Source: Zoogloeaceae bacterium
Lineage (GTDB): Bacteria > Pseudomonadota > Gammaproteobacteria > Burkholderiales > Rhodocyclaceae
Direction: 5' to 3'
Assembly: GCA_031276915.1 (NCBI GenBank)
Contig: JAISME010000054.1
Span: forward strand, 1 to 41,259
DNA: 41,259 nucleotides
This document shows positions 32,104-40,857 of the stretch, piece by piece. Each line of letters begins with the position of its first letter. The first letter of the stretch is position 1. The position numbers and the translations under genes are program-made. A model generated the notes under the pieces. That model was not told where the DNA came from. It saw only the letters and a list, made by a program, of their open reading frames with translations, and did not search any database.

Positions 32104-32988
32104 ATGGCGAGCGCATCCGGATCCACTCCGAACGACCGGGAAAATTTCATCATCAAAATCACCTGTCCGGCGACGACCGGCATTGTCGCGGCAGTGACCG
32201 GCTTTCTTGCCGAAAGAAAATGCTACATCAGCGAAATGGCGCAGTTCGACGACGAGGAAACCCGGCGGTTTTTCATGCGGGCTGTTTTCCACCTGACAGG
32301 GGAAGCGGCAAACAAAGCCGCGTTGCGGCATGAATTCACAACGGTGGCGGAACGTTTCCGGATGACATGGGATCTCTACAGTTCCAGAAAGCCGATGCGC
32401 GTCATCATCATGGCAAGCAAGCACGATCATTGCCTTGCCGACCTCCTTTACCGTTTCCACAAGGGGGAACTGAAAATGGAGATCGCCGCCGTCGTTTCCA
32501 ACCATCTCGACCTGCGCCCGATGACCGAACGCGAGGGCATCCGCTTCGTCTATCTGCCAATCACGAAGGAAAACAAAAGGGCACAGGAAGGAGAACTGCT
32601 GAAAATCGTCGAGGAAACGCACGCCGAGCTTGTCGTGCTTGCCCGCTACATGCAGATATTGTCCGATGAACTCTGTACGGCCCTGTCCGGGCGCGCCATC
32701 AACATCCATCACTCGTTCCTGCCCGGCTTCAAAGGCGCGAGGCCCTACCACCAGGCCTATGAGCGCGGCGTCAAGCTGATCGGCGCGACCGCCCACTATG
32801 TCACCTCCGATCTTGACGAAGGGCCGATCATCGAACAGGAAGTGCAACGCGTTGACCACACCTATTCACCCGATGATCTGGTGACGGTAGGGCGCGACAC
32901 CGAGACCGTGGCGCTTTCCCGGGCGGTGCGCTACCACTTGGAGCATCGCGTTTTCCTCAACGACACGCGTACGGTGGTGTTCAAATAA
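32104..32988 (+). CDS. purU: Formyltetrahydrofolate deformylase
   Basis: N-terminal ACT-like domain; RVIIMASKHDHCLADLLYRFHKGEL; INIHHSFLPGFKGARPYHQAYERGVKLIGATAHYVTSDLDEGPIIEQ. Confidence 0.95.
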   Translation: MASASGSTPNDRENFIIKITCPATTGIVAAVTGFLAERKCYISEMAQFDDEETRRFFMRAVFHLTGEAANKAALRHEFTTVAERFRMTWDLYSSRKPMRVIIMASKHDHCLADLLYRFHKGELKMEIAAVVSNHLDLRPMTEREGIRFVYLPITKENKRAQEGELLKIVEETHAELVVLARYMQILSDELCTALSGRAINIHHSFLPGFKGARPYHQAYERGVKLIGATAHYVTSDLDEGPIIEQEVQRVDHTYSPDDLVTVGRDTETVALSRAVRYHLEHRVFLNDTRTVVFK

Positions 32989-33033
32989 CCGGGGAGAAAG
33001 GGACCGTCCGCCTGGAAGCGGACTTGCCCCGGT
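32988..33033 (+). terminator. Terminator-like nested hairpin after purU
   Basis: ACCGGGG...CCCCGGT enclosing GTCCGC-ctggaa-GCGGAC, directly after the purU stop. Confidence 0.5.
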
Positions 33034-33142
33034 ATTTCCCGTGCCGCGGGGCAGCGCGGCCACTGTTGATCGGCCTATGCAGATTCAGGCAAGCGCTCGC
33101 CGCGCGGATCAGGCATGCGCCGGACGCGCCGCGCGATTCCCA

Positions 33143-33778
33143 TCACGATGCGCCACGGTTTCGCAATTCCGCAATCAGCGCGTCAAGATTGGCGAGCAAT
33201 TCGGGGAAAGTGTCGCCAAGCATGCGGTAGCGACCTTCCACGACCAAGGTCGGCACACTGTCGATGCGCATTTTCTGCATGCTTTGTTCGGCCACTTGCA
33301 ACTTGTTGCGAACACTGAAGGAATTGAAGGCGGCCTGGAACTTGCCGGCGTCTCCGCCCTGCTTGACGTACCAGTCCCGCATGCTTTTTTCATCGTAAAT
33401 GCGTTGACGCTGCTTGTGCAACGCGTCAAACACCTTGCCATCCAGACGTTGCAGGTCGCCTGTGGCTTCCAGCGTGTAGTAGAGACGCGCCAGACTGGCC
33501 CAGGGCGGATTCCATGTCACCGGCACACGCCGGAAATTGACCGAAGCGGTGGTCTTCGCGGCCCAGCGGGCAATCAAGGGATGAAATTCGTAGCAATGGT
33601 TGCAGCCATAGGAGAAGAATTCGATGACTTCGATCTTGCCCGGCGCGGCCTTGGGCTGCGGGGTTGACAATACTTCATAGCGGCGACGCGCCTGGGCATG
33701 GGATGCGGCCAGGCCCAGGAACGGCAGGGCGGCGAATGCGGACAGAAAGCGGCGGCGCGCGTTGTGCGAAGTTTTCAT
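33143..33778 (-). CDS. dsbA: Thiol:disulfide interchange protein, DsbA family
   Basis: Signal peptide; EFFSYGCNHCYEFHPLIARW with CxxC (CNHC). Confidence 0.9.
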   Translation of the reverse strand: MKTSHNARRRFLSAFAALPFLGLAASHAQARRRYEVLSTPQPKAAPGKIEVIEFFSYGCNHCYEFHPLIARWAAKTTASVNFRRVPVTWNPPWASLARLYYTLEATGDLQRLDGKVFDALHKQRQRIYDEKSMRDWYVKQGGDAGKFQAAFNSFSVRNKLQVAEQSMQKMRIDSVPTLVVEGRYRMLGDTFPELLANLDALIAELRNRGAS

Positions 33779-33782
33779 TCCC

Positions 33783-34352
33783 TTACTCCCGGATGATCGT
33801 GGTTTCAATGCCCGCCTGGGCGAGCTCCGCGCGCACCTTGTCGATTTCCCGGATCTGCGCGTAGGGGCCGAGCCGCAGCCGGTAATGGGTTTTGTCCTGC
33901 ACCATGACCTGCTGCACGTTCGCCTCCAGGCCCATCATGGCGAGCGTGGCCTTCACCTTGTCGGCATCCTGCGATTGCGTGAAGGAACCAGCCTGGATGA
34001 ACCGCCTCGCGTCCTCGCGCGCTTCCTGCGGCGGGTAGGTGGACGCGTTTCCCGCAAGGGGCGCGGCTGCCGTTGAAACCGGGGCGGGGATGGCCGCGGG
34101 TGCGACGGCAAGCGGCGCGGGCGTTGCCGGAACCGGATCGCCCGGCTTGCCGGGCAACGCCAGGGGAGGACGGTTGCCGTTGTCGCTCAGCGGCGCGGGC
34201 TGCACCCGGTTCAGGAAGGGCACCGGCGTCTTGTTCATGAACCAGACAACAGCGGTAGCAATCAGGATGCCCAGCACGATCCCGATGAAAAGTCCCGCCA
34301 GTGTTCCTCCCCGCATTTGACGGGGCGTTGCGATGTGTCGTTGAAGGCGCAT
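33783..34352 (-). CDS. SPOR-domain membrane protein
   Basis: N-terminal TM GLFIGIVLGILIATAVVWFMNK; C-terminal FIQAGSFTQSQDADKVKATLAMMGLEANVQQV SPOR pattern. Confidence 0.85.
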   Translation of the reverse strand: MRLQRHIATPRQMRGGTLAGLFIGIVLGILIATAVVWFMNKTPVPFLNRVQPAPLSDNGNRPPLALPGKPGDPVPATPAPLAVAPAAIPAPVSTAAAPLAGNASTYPPQEAREDARRFIQAGSFTQSQDADKVKATLAMMGLEANVQQVMVQDKTHYRLRLGPYAQIREIDKVRAELAQAGIETTIIRE

Positions 34353-34364
34353 GGAAAAGGTCCC

Positions 34365-36125
34365 TTACATGAGTTCCGGGCAGGAGACGCCCAGCAAAGT
34401 CATACCATTGTAAATCACCTGGCGCACGGCGGCGGCGAGCGCGAGGCGCGCCAGCCTCAAATCCGGATCGTCCGTCAGGATGCGATTCCTGTGATAGCAG
34501 GCATGGAAATCCGCCGCCAGGTCCTTCAGGTAAAAGGCAACCTGGTGCGGCGCGCGGTCCTCGGCCGCCGTTTCGATGACATCAGGGAATTTTGTCAAGC
34601 GGTTAACAAGCGCCACTTCATGCGAATCTTCCAGCAGCGCGAGATTCGCGTTTTTCAAGGCTGCCGAATCGCCGCCCCATTCCTTCAGCACCGAAGCGAT
34701 GCGGGCATGGGCGTACTGGATGTAATACACCGGATTTTCGTTCGTCCGGCTCTTGGCGAGATCGAGGTCAAAATCCAGGTGCTGGTCGGCCTTCCTGAGC
34801 ACGTAGAAGAAACGGCAGGCGTCGTTCCCCACTTCCTGGCGGAGATCGCGCAGGGTCACGTATTCGCCGGAACGTGTAGACATGGGAACCTTCTGTCCGC
34901 CGCGATGGAGCACCGCGAACTGCACCAGCGCCACGTCGAGCTGGTCCGGGTCAAGGCCAAGTGCGTCGATCGCCCCCTTTACCCGCGGAATGTAGCCGTG
35001 ATGGTCCGCGCCCCAGATGTTGATGAGCCGGTCGAATCCGCGTTCGTACTTGTTCAGGTGATAGGCGATGTCAGAGGCAAAATAGGTGTAGATGCCATTT
35101 TCGCGCTGCACCACGCGATCCTTCTCGTCGCCGAAGGCCGTGGATTTGAACCATTTCGCGCCATCCTGGCGGTAGAGGTGGCCGGCCGCCTCCAGCCTTT
35201 CCACGCAACGGGCGACCAGTCCCATATCGAAAAGCGCCTTTTCGGAAAACCAGACGTCGAATTCGACGCCGAATTCCTCCAGGTCGCTGCGTCCGTCCGC
35301 AAGCTGCCTGGCGAGCGCGTGCTGGTGCACGACATGCCAGTCCTCGCACAGGAGCTTCTTGCCATTGGCGATCAGGGCATCCAGATGCCGCTCGCGCAGG
35401 GCCTTGGCTTCGTCGTCGTCTCGCGCCGCGCCGGGTAACGGCGGCACATCCGCCAGCACATCGGCGGCAAGCCGCCGGTACCGGCTGCCGCGCGCGGCTT
35501 GCAGTTGCGCCGCCATGTGGCGCACATAATCGCCCTGGTAGCCATTCGGCGGAAAGGCGACGGTCTCGCCACACAACGCGAGATAGCGCAACCAGGTGGA
35601 GAGCGCGAGGATGTCCATCTGCCGGCCCGCGTCGTTTACGTAATATTCGCAGGTGACATCCCATCCGGCGAATTTCAGGAGACCGGCGAGCGACGCCCCA
35701 TAGGCCGCGCCGCGTCCATGCCCCACATGCAGGGGACCGGTCGGATTGGCCGAAACGAATTCCAGCAACACTTTCCCGCCACCGCCCAGGGCGGCGCGCC
35801 CATAGGCGTCGCCCGCCGCAAGAATGGCCGGAATGACGTTCCGCAAGGCGGCTTCGTCCAGGGTAAAGTTGATGAAGCCCGCGCCGGCGACTTCCACCTT
35901 CTTCACCAGGGCCGAAACCGGCAATTCCGCGATCAGGCGCGCCGCCAGCTCACGGGGATTCTTTTTCATGCGCCGTGCCAGTTGCATGGCGAGATTGCTC
36001 GAGAAATCCCCGTGCGCCGCCTCGCGCGGGCGCTCCAGTTGAATGGGCGTTCCCACCGCTTCGGGCGCGATGCTGGCAAGCGCCGCGCCAAGCAGTCGGA
36101 TCAGTTCGGTCTTGGGGTCGGACAT
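34365..36125 (-). CDS. argS: Arginyl-tRNA synthetase
   Basis: VLLEFVSANPTGPLHVGHGRGAAYGASLAGLLKFAGWDV (HVGH), C-terminal anticodon-binding domain. Confidence 0.96.
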   Translation of the reverse strand: MSDPKTELIRLLGAALASIAPEAVGTPIQLERPREAAHGDFSSNLAMQLARRMKKNPRELAARLIAELPVSALVKKVEVAGAGFINFTLDEAALRNVIPAILAAGDAYGRAALGGGGKVLLEFVSANPTGPLHVGHGRGAAYGASLAGLLKFAGWDVTCEYYVNDAGRQMDILALSTWLRYLALCGETVAFPPNGYQGDYVRHMAAQLQAARGSRYRRLAADVLADVPPLPGAARDDDEAKALRERHLDALIANGKKLLCEDWHVVHQHALARQLADGRSDLEEFGVEFDVWFSEKALFDMGLVARCVERLEAAGHLYRQDGAKWFKSTAFGDEKDRVVQRENGIYTYFASDIAYHLNKYERGFDRLINIWGADHHGYIPRVKGAIDALGLDPDQLDVALVQFAVLHRGGQKVPMSTRSGEYVTLRDLRQEVGNDACRFFYVLRKADQHLDFDLDLAKSRTNENPVYYIQYAHARIASVLKEWGGDSAALKNANLALLEDSHEVALVNRLTKFPDVIETAAEDRAPHQVAFYLKDLAADFHACYHRNRILTDDPDLRLARLALAAAVRQVIYNGMTLLGVSCPELM

Positions 36126-36285
36126 CGGAACTCTTGTCGAACGAAAGCCGTCCATTATACGGACGCGCGCAAGGCATCGCATCTTCCGGACTGATTCGGA
36201 TTGATTTGCTCACCGGCGGACGCGGGAACGCGACTGGCATCGACAACTGACCTGCCCGGGAAAATCGCGCGAGATCAGCGGAAAA

Positions 36286-36315
36286 TGCGCGACAGGCATT
36301 CCCGCCTGTCGCGCA
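36286..36315. repeat. REP-like palindromic intergenic element (member E)
   Basis: TGCGCGACAGGC-attccc-GCCTGTCGCGCA, perfect 12-bp stem. Confidence 0.65.
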
Positions 36316-36423
36316 AGACGGGCCTTGGAAGGGGTTTCTTTTGCCTTGCCTGTCGCGCGCGCCAGGCCGGCAAGGCGTGACCCGGAGCTGGAATTGCGGC
36401 CTTCGTCTCCGGGAAAACATTCA

Positions 36424-37011
36424 CTATATTCCCGGGCTCGTGCCTCTGTAGCGGCAACTGGAAGGCAGGTACTTGACAAGCTTCGAGAAAGGCACTGTGT
36501 TCGTATTGCCCAGAACACAGCCCCAGACAATGGATCCTGCTCCTTGCGTGTTGCTCTTGCTTGCCAACAGGTGAAGGGGAAAGCCATTTGCCTGGATTTT
36601 GCCATATCCCGGCTGAAGATTCAGGATAAGGCCCAGATCATCCAGCGTCTTGTTCCTGCCGCCATAGTGGATACGAACGGACGGAGAGTACGTTGAGCTG
36701 GCTTCAGTAATTTCGACTGCCTTCACATTGGCCGTTGGCTTGAATTCGTAGCGATAGCTGCCTGGAGGCGGCTTCCCGGAACCGGGGTAAGGCACCTTGG
36801 GCATTCCATCGATTCCGTTGCTGACAAATTCGTCCATGATGGCGGCCTTGGCGCCGCCCGCCAACACCAGACCTTCAGCGACATAGGCGCGAATGGTGTA
36901 ATTCTGGTAGGCGGGAAGCGCGATGGCGGCGAGGATGCCGATGATGGCGACGACGATCATCAGTTCAATGAGGGTGAAGCCGCGCTGGAAAGTACGTACA
37001 GGATATTTCAT
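36424..37011 (-). CDS. Type IV pilin, major pilin-like (copy 2)
   Basis: [52 protein letters not shown]...LPSSCR; paralog of 260-859. Confidence 0.93.
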   Translation of the reverse strand: MKYPVRTFQRGFTLIELMIVVAIIGILAAIALPAYQNYTIRAYVAEGLVLAGGAKAAIMDEFVSNGIDGMPKVPYPGSGKPPPGSYRYEFKPTANVKAVEITEASSTYSPSVRIHYGGRNKTLDDLGLILNLQPGYGKIQANGFPLHLLASKSNTQGAGSIVWGCVLGNTNTVPFSKLVKYLPSSCRYRGTSPGI

Positions 37012-37054
37012 GGTTGTGCTCCTCTGGAAAGATTGAACAGAAACGAACGAAAAT

Positions 37055-37131
37055 GGCGGATCGAGAAACGAACGTTTCCCGACCCGCCGTAAACGACAAA
37101 CGCCGCGCCCGATACAACAGGCGCGGCGTTT
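37055..37131 (-). other. Two leader hairpins of pilin 2
   Basis: Hairpin 1 (37098-37131) keeps the copy 1 stem; hairpin 2 (37055-37088) differs but still pairs through G-U. Confidence 0.7.
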
Positions 37132-37154
37132 GCCGGAAGAGAAAAAATCAGTTG

Positions 37155-37217
37155 CTTGCGGCTTGCGGCTTGCGGCTTGCGGCTTGCGGCTTGCGGCTTG
37201 CGGCTTGCGGCTTGCGG
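37155..37217 (-). repeat. Heptanucleotide microsatellite (CTTGCGG)9 upstream of pilin 2
   Basis: Nine exact 7-bp units counted. Confidence 0.95.
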
Positions 37218-37225
37218 CTTGCAAG

Positions 37226-37254
37226 TATCAAGTTTGCATATTCCGGTTTGTCAA
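37226..37254 (-). promoter_or_regulatory. Putative promoter of pilin 2
   Basis: Minus strand TTGACA, 17-bp spacer, TTGATA; the -35 and first 16 spacer bases are identical to pilin 1. Confidence 0.55.
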
Positions 37255-37678
37255 GTCTTTTTATGCTTTTTTTCGCACCCCGTCCGCGCATATCGCATGC
37301 GTACAACACAGCGAGTGTTCCGGTCGATGCTTCCGAAAACGGCAGAGTGGAGAACATGATGAATCGCTTGTCCGACTTGTCAGGAAAAGAAACCGGAAAG
37401 ATATGAGCAACTTCCGTGCCTGCCAACCCCCGCACCCCCGATTCCCGCCCGCACACTTGCATCCACGCCATTTCCCTCCCCGACAACACGACCACACCCC
37501 CTCCACAAAGTGACAAATCACGCGCATCAAGTGACAAGAAATGTCACAGAATGAAGAGACGCCTCCCGTCTGCAACTACCCACACGCGTCCGCGCGATTG
37601 TCGATTGTCCTGGCCAATTCGCCACCACTTTCCCCCTTTCTGCCGATCATTGGTAGAATGCCCCGATTCAACAGACAG

Positions 37679-37701
37679 CCTGCCTGACCGGCAGGTTTTT
37701 T
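37679..37701 (+). terminator. Terminator-like hairpin upstream of dnaA
   Basis: CCTGCC-tgacc-GGCAGG-TTTTTT; followed by TCCCGGC-tg-GCCGGGA at 37710-37725. Confidence 0.65.
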
Positions 37702-37745
37702 GACAACTTTCCCGGCTGGCCGGGATTTTGGTGTTTGCGCTCCTC

Positions 37746-39158
37746 ATGTCCGCCGGTTTCTGGGAAACCTGCCTGTCGCGTTTCGAGCAGGATTTGCCCT
37801 CCCAACAATTCAACACCTGGATCCGCCCTCTACGCCTGGAAGGAGAAGACGCGAATACCCTGCGGCTTCTCGCGCCCAATGGCTTCATCCTGAAATGGGT
37901 GCGGGAGCGTTACCTGGCGTGTATCCTCGAATGCGCCGAAACCTTCTTCGGCGCGCCGGTGCAGCTCACCCTGGGAGTGAAAAGCGCCGGGAGCACGATG
38001 CCGGCGCACGCCGACCAGGATGTCCGGACAACCCGGAACAACGCGGCAATGTCTCCCGCGCCGGATACGCCCGCGATAACGGCGCCCCCTTCCCCCGCCA
38101 AAAAGAAGGCGGGAACGGCGCGGACGGAAACCGCCTATGACAGGACCCGCCTGCGCCCGGAACTCACGTTCGACAATCTTGTGGTCGGCAAGGGCAACGA
38201 CCTTGCCCGCGCCGCCGCCTTCCAGGTCGCGCAGAATCCCGGTGGCGCCTACAATCCGCTGTTCATCTACGGCGGCGCGGGTCTGGGCAAGACACACCTG
38301 ATCCACGCCATCGGCAACTCCATCGCCGGTGCGTTGCCGGAGAAAGTGGTGCGCTACGTGCACGCCGAGGATTACTACTCGGACGTGGTGAAAGCCTACC
38401 AGCAAAAATCCTTCGATGTCTTCAAGCGCTATTACCGGAGCCTGGACATCCTGCTCCTGGACGATGTGCAGTTCTTCAACGGCAAGACCCGTTCGCAGGA
38501 GGAATTCTTTTTCGCCTTCAACGCGCTGTTCGAGGCCAGGAAGCAGATCATCATCACCTGTGACACCTACCCCAAGGACATCAACGGCCTTGACGACCGT
38601 CTGGTGACACGCTTCGACTGGGGGCTGACCGTGCAGATCGAACCCCCCGAACTCGAAATGCGGGTCGCCATCCTGAAAAAAAAGGCCGGGGCCGCCCGCC
38701 TGAACCTGGGTGACGACGTGGCCTTCTTCATCGCCCGGCACCTGAAATCCAACGTGCGCGAACTGGAAGGCGCGCTCAAGAACGTACTTGCCTACTCCAC
38801 TTTCCGGAACGTGGCGGTCACGCTCGAAGTCGCCAGGGAAGCCCTGAAGGACATCATCGGTTCCGTGCGCAATGTCACCATCGATGGCATCCAGAAGACC
38901 GTGGCCGACTATTACAAGATCAAGGTTGGCGATCTCTTTTCCAAGAAGCGGACGCGCGCCATCGCCCGGCCCCGCCAGATCGCCATGTGGCTTTCCAAGG
39001 AACTGACTTCCTTCAGCTATCCGATGATCGGCGACGCCTTCGGGGGACGCGATCACACCACCGTCATCCACGCGGTCAAGACCATCAACAGCCTGAAGGA
39101 CAAGGACGACATCCTGAATCACGACCTGCATGTGCTGACGCAGGTCCTGAAAGGTTGA
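37746..39158 (+). CDS. dnaA: Chromosomal replication initiator protein DnaA
   Basis: FWETCLSRFEQDLPSQQFNTWIRPL; YGGAGLGKTHLIHAIGN; LLLDDVQFFNGK; GGRDHTTVIHAVKTI. Confidence 0.96.
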   Translation: MSAGFWETCLSRFEQDLPSQQFNTWIRPLRLEGEDANTLRLLAPNGFILKWVRERYLACILECAETFFGAPVQLTLGVKSAGSTMPAHADQDVRTTRNNAAMSPAPDTPAITAPPSPAKKKAGTARTETAYDRTRLRPELTFDNLVVGKGNDLARAAAFQVAQNPGGAYNPLFIYGGAGLGKTHLIHAIGNSIAGALPEKVVRYVHAEDYYSDVVKAYQQKSFDVFKRYYRSLDILLLDDVQFFNGKTRSQEEFFFAFNALFEARKQIIITCDTYPKDINGLDDRLVTRFDWGLTVQIEPPELEMRVAILKKKAGAARLNLGDDVAFFIARHLKSNVRELEGALKNVLAYSTFRNVAVTLEVAREALKDIIGSVRNVTIDGIQKTVADYYKIKVGDLFSKKRTRAIARPRQIAMWLSKELTSFSYPMIGDAFGGRDHTTVIHAVKTINSLKDKDDILNHDLHVLTQVLKG

Positions 39159-39182
39159 TGGGCCGCGCCCGCCGGCCATGCC

Positions 39183-40493
39183 ATGACCACCCCCGCCAAT
39201 CTCGCCGATTTTGTCGCCTGGTTCCGGCTGGTGACGCCCTACGTAAACACGTTTCGCGGCAAGACCTTCGTGCTCGCCTTCGGCGGCAAGGCCATCGCCG
39301 GACCGCTCGCGCGGACGCTCGCCTACGACGTAAACCTCCTTGCCAGCCTGGGTATACACCTGGTTCTCGTGCATGGCGCAAGGCCGCAAATCGAGGCGGC
39401 CTTGCGCGAAAAAGGGCTTCCCTCCCGGTTTCACCGGGGCCATCGCATCACCGACGCAGAAACCCTGGCCTGTGTGGTGGACGCCATTGGCGGCGTCTAT
39501 CTCGAAATCGAGGCGCTGCTCTCGCAAGGACTGCCCAACACGCCGATGGCCAACAGCCATATCCGCGTGGTTGGCGGTAATTTCATCACCGCCCGCCCGC
39601 TGGGCGTCCTGGACGGCATCGACCTGCAATACGGCGGCATGGTGCGGAAAGTGGATGGCGAGGGGTTGAAGGCGCAGTTGCAGCTTGGCAACATCGTGCT
39701 GCTTTCCTGCCGGGGCGGTTCGCCCACGGGCGAGCTTTTCAACCTCCCGATGGAAGAGGTCGCCGAAGCCGTCGCCATCGCCGTCAGGGCCGACAAGCTC
39801 GTCTTCCTGACCGACAGCCCCGGTGTGACAGACGAAGCGGGCAGCCTCCTGAACGAACTCACGGCGGACGCCGCCAGCCGGCTGCGGGACGCGGACTGGT
39901 TTTCCAACGACCTGAAACGCTATCTTCCCTGCGCGGTGCGCGCGAGCCGGGCGGGCGTCGGTCGCGTGCATCTCATCGGCTATGACGTGGACGGCGCGCT
40001 GCTCCAGGAATTGTTTACCCGCGAGGGCATCGGCACCGTGATTTCCCGTGAATCGCTGGAGCGCATCCGCGAAGCCCGCGCCGACGACATCGGCGCACTG
40101 GTCGCCCTGATCGAGCCACTGGAAGAGGATGGCACCCTCGTGCACCGTCCGCGCGAAATGCTGGAGCGCGAGATCGAGAAATTTTCCGTGATCGAGCACG
40201 ACGGCATGATTGTCGGCTGCGCGGCGCTCTACGATCATGGCGGCGGCGTCGCCGAGCTTGCCTGCCTGGCCGTGCACCCGGCGCATCGCCAGTGGGGCTA
40301 CGGCGAACAGTTGATGAAGCGCATCGAGGCGCGCGCCACCGGCATCCGGCGGCTCTTTGTCCTTACCACCCGCGCCGTGCACTGGTTCATCGAACGTGGC
40401 TTCCAACTGGAGACCGTCGAGGCGCTCCCCGAACAGAAACGCCAGATGTACAACCTGCAACGCCGTTCCAAGGTATTGGCAAAGTCGCTGTAA
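39183..40493 (+). CDS. argA: N-acetylglutamate synthase (amino-acid kinase plus GNAT fusion)
   Basis: FRGKTFVLAFGGKAI; HLVLVHGARPQIEAAL; GNAT C-terminus LACLAVHPAHRQWGYGEQLMKRIE. Confidence 0.93.
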   Translation: MTTPANLADFVAWFRLVTPYVNTFRGKTFVLAFGGKAIAGPLARTLAYDVNLLASLGIHLVLVHGARPQIEAALREKGLPSRFHRGHRITDAETLACVVDAIGGVYLEIEALLSQGLPNTPMANSHIRVVGGNFITARPLGVLDGIDLQYGGMVRKVDGEGLKAQLQLGNIVLLSCRGGSPTGELFNLPMEEVAEAVAIAVRADKLVFLTDSPGVTDEAGSLLNELTADAASRLRDADWFSNDLKRYLPCAVRASRAGVGRVHLIGYDVDGALLQELFTREGIGTVISRESLERIREARADDIGALVALIEPLEEDGTLVHRPREMLEREIEKFSVIEHDGMIVGCAALYDHGGGVAELACLAVHPAHRQWGYGEQLMKRIEARATGIRRLFVLTTRAVHWFIERGFQLETVEALPEQKRQMYNLQRRSKVLAKSL

Positions 40494-40691
40494 TCTCCAG
40501 GGCCAGCGCGCCTGAACGAATTGAGCGAGCATATGCGGGAAAACAAACAAGTGTGGGGAAAGTCGACAACACTTGCACAAGACGGCCATGTTTCGTCACA
40601 ATAGCCACACTTCTGAGCCATCCAGGATTTGCGCTCATGTGGCAGGGGTTCTGCCCAGGTTCAGGAATCGCCCTGGAAAGTGTAAAAAAAC

Positions 40692-40719
40692 TTGACAAAA
40701 TGGATAATGCCTCTAACAT
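40692..40719 (+). promoter_or_regulatory. Third copy of the pilin-type promoter module
   Basis: agtgtaaaaaaacTTGACA, 16-bp spacer, TAACAT; same upstream context as pilin 1 (agtgtaaaaagacTTGACA). Confidence 0.55.
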
Positions 40720-40726
40720 AATTTCG

Positions 40727-40789
40727 CAAGCCGCAAGCCGCAAGCCGCAAGCCGCAAGCCGCAAGCCGCAAGCCGCAAGCCGCAAGCCG
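40727..40789 (+). repeat. Heptanucleotide microsatellite (CAAGCCG)9 after the third promoter module
   Basis: Nine exact 7-bp units counted; same unit (other strand) and same number as at 37155-37217. Confidence 0.95.
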
Positions 40790-40857
40790 TAACGCCTAGG
40801 TCGCGGCCAGGGAGCGGGTTTCCGGTATTCCGGAGGTGGGCAAAGGCTCTGCCTCCG

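Noticed and set aside
29523-32333. 936-aa plus-strand ORF over ccoI
   Set aside because: Antisense shadow frame of ccoI.
37014-37513. ORFs made of repeated LAACGLR / QAASRKP peptides at the heptamer repeats
   Set aside because: A 7-nt repeat gives a 7-aa periodic peptide in any open frame; it lies in the pilin promoter/leader, so coding is not supported.
37830-40589. 919-aa minus-strand ORF over dnaA and argA
   Set aside because: Antisense shadow frame of two clear genes.
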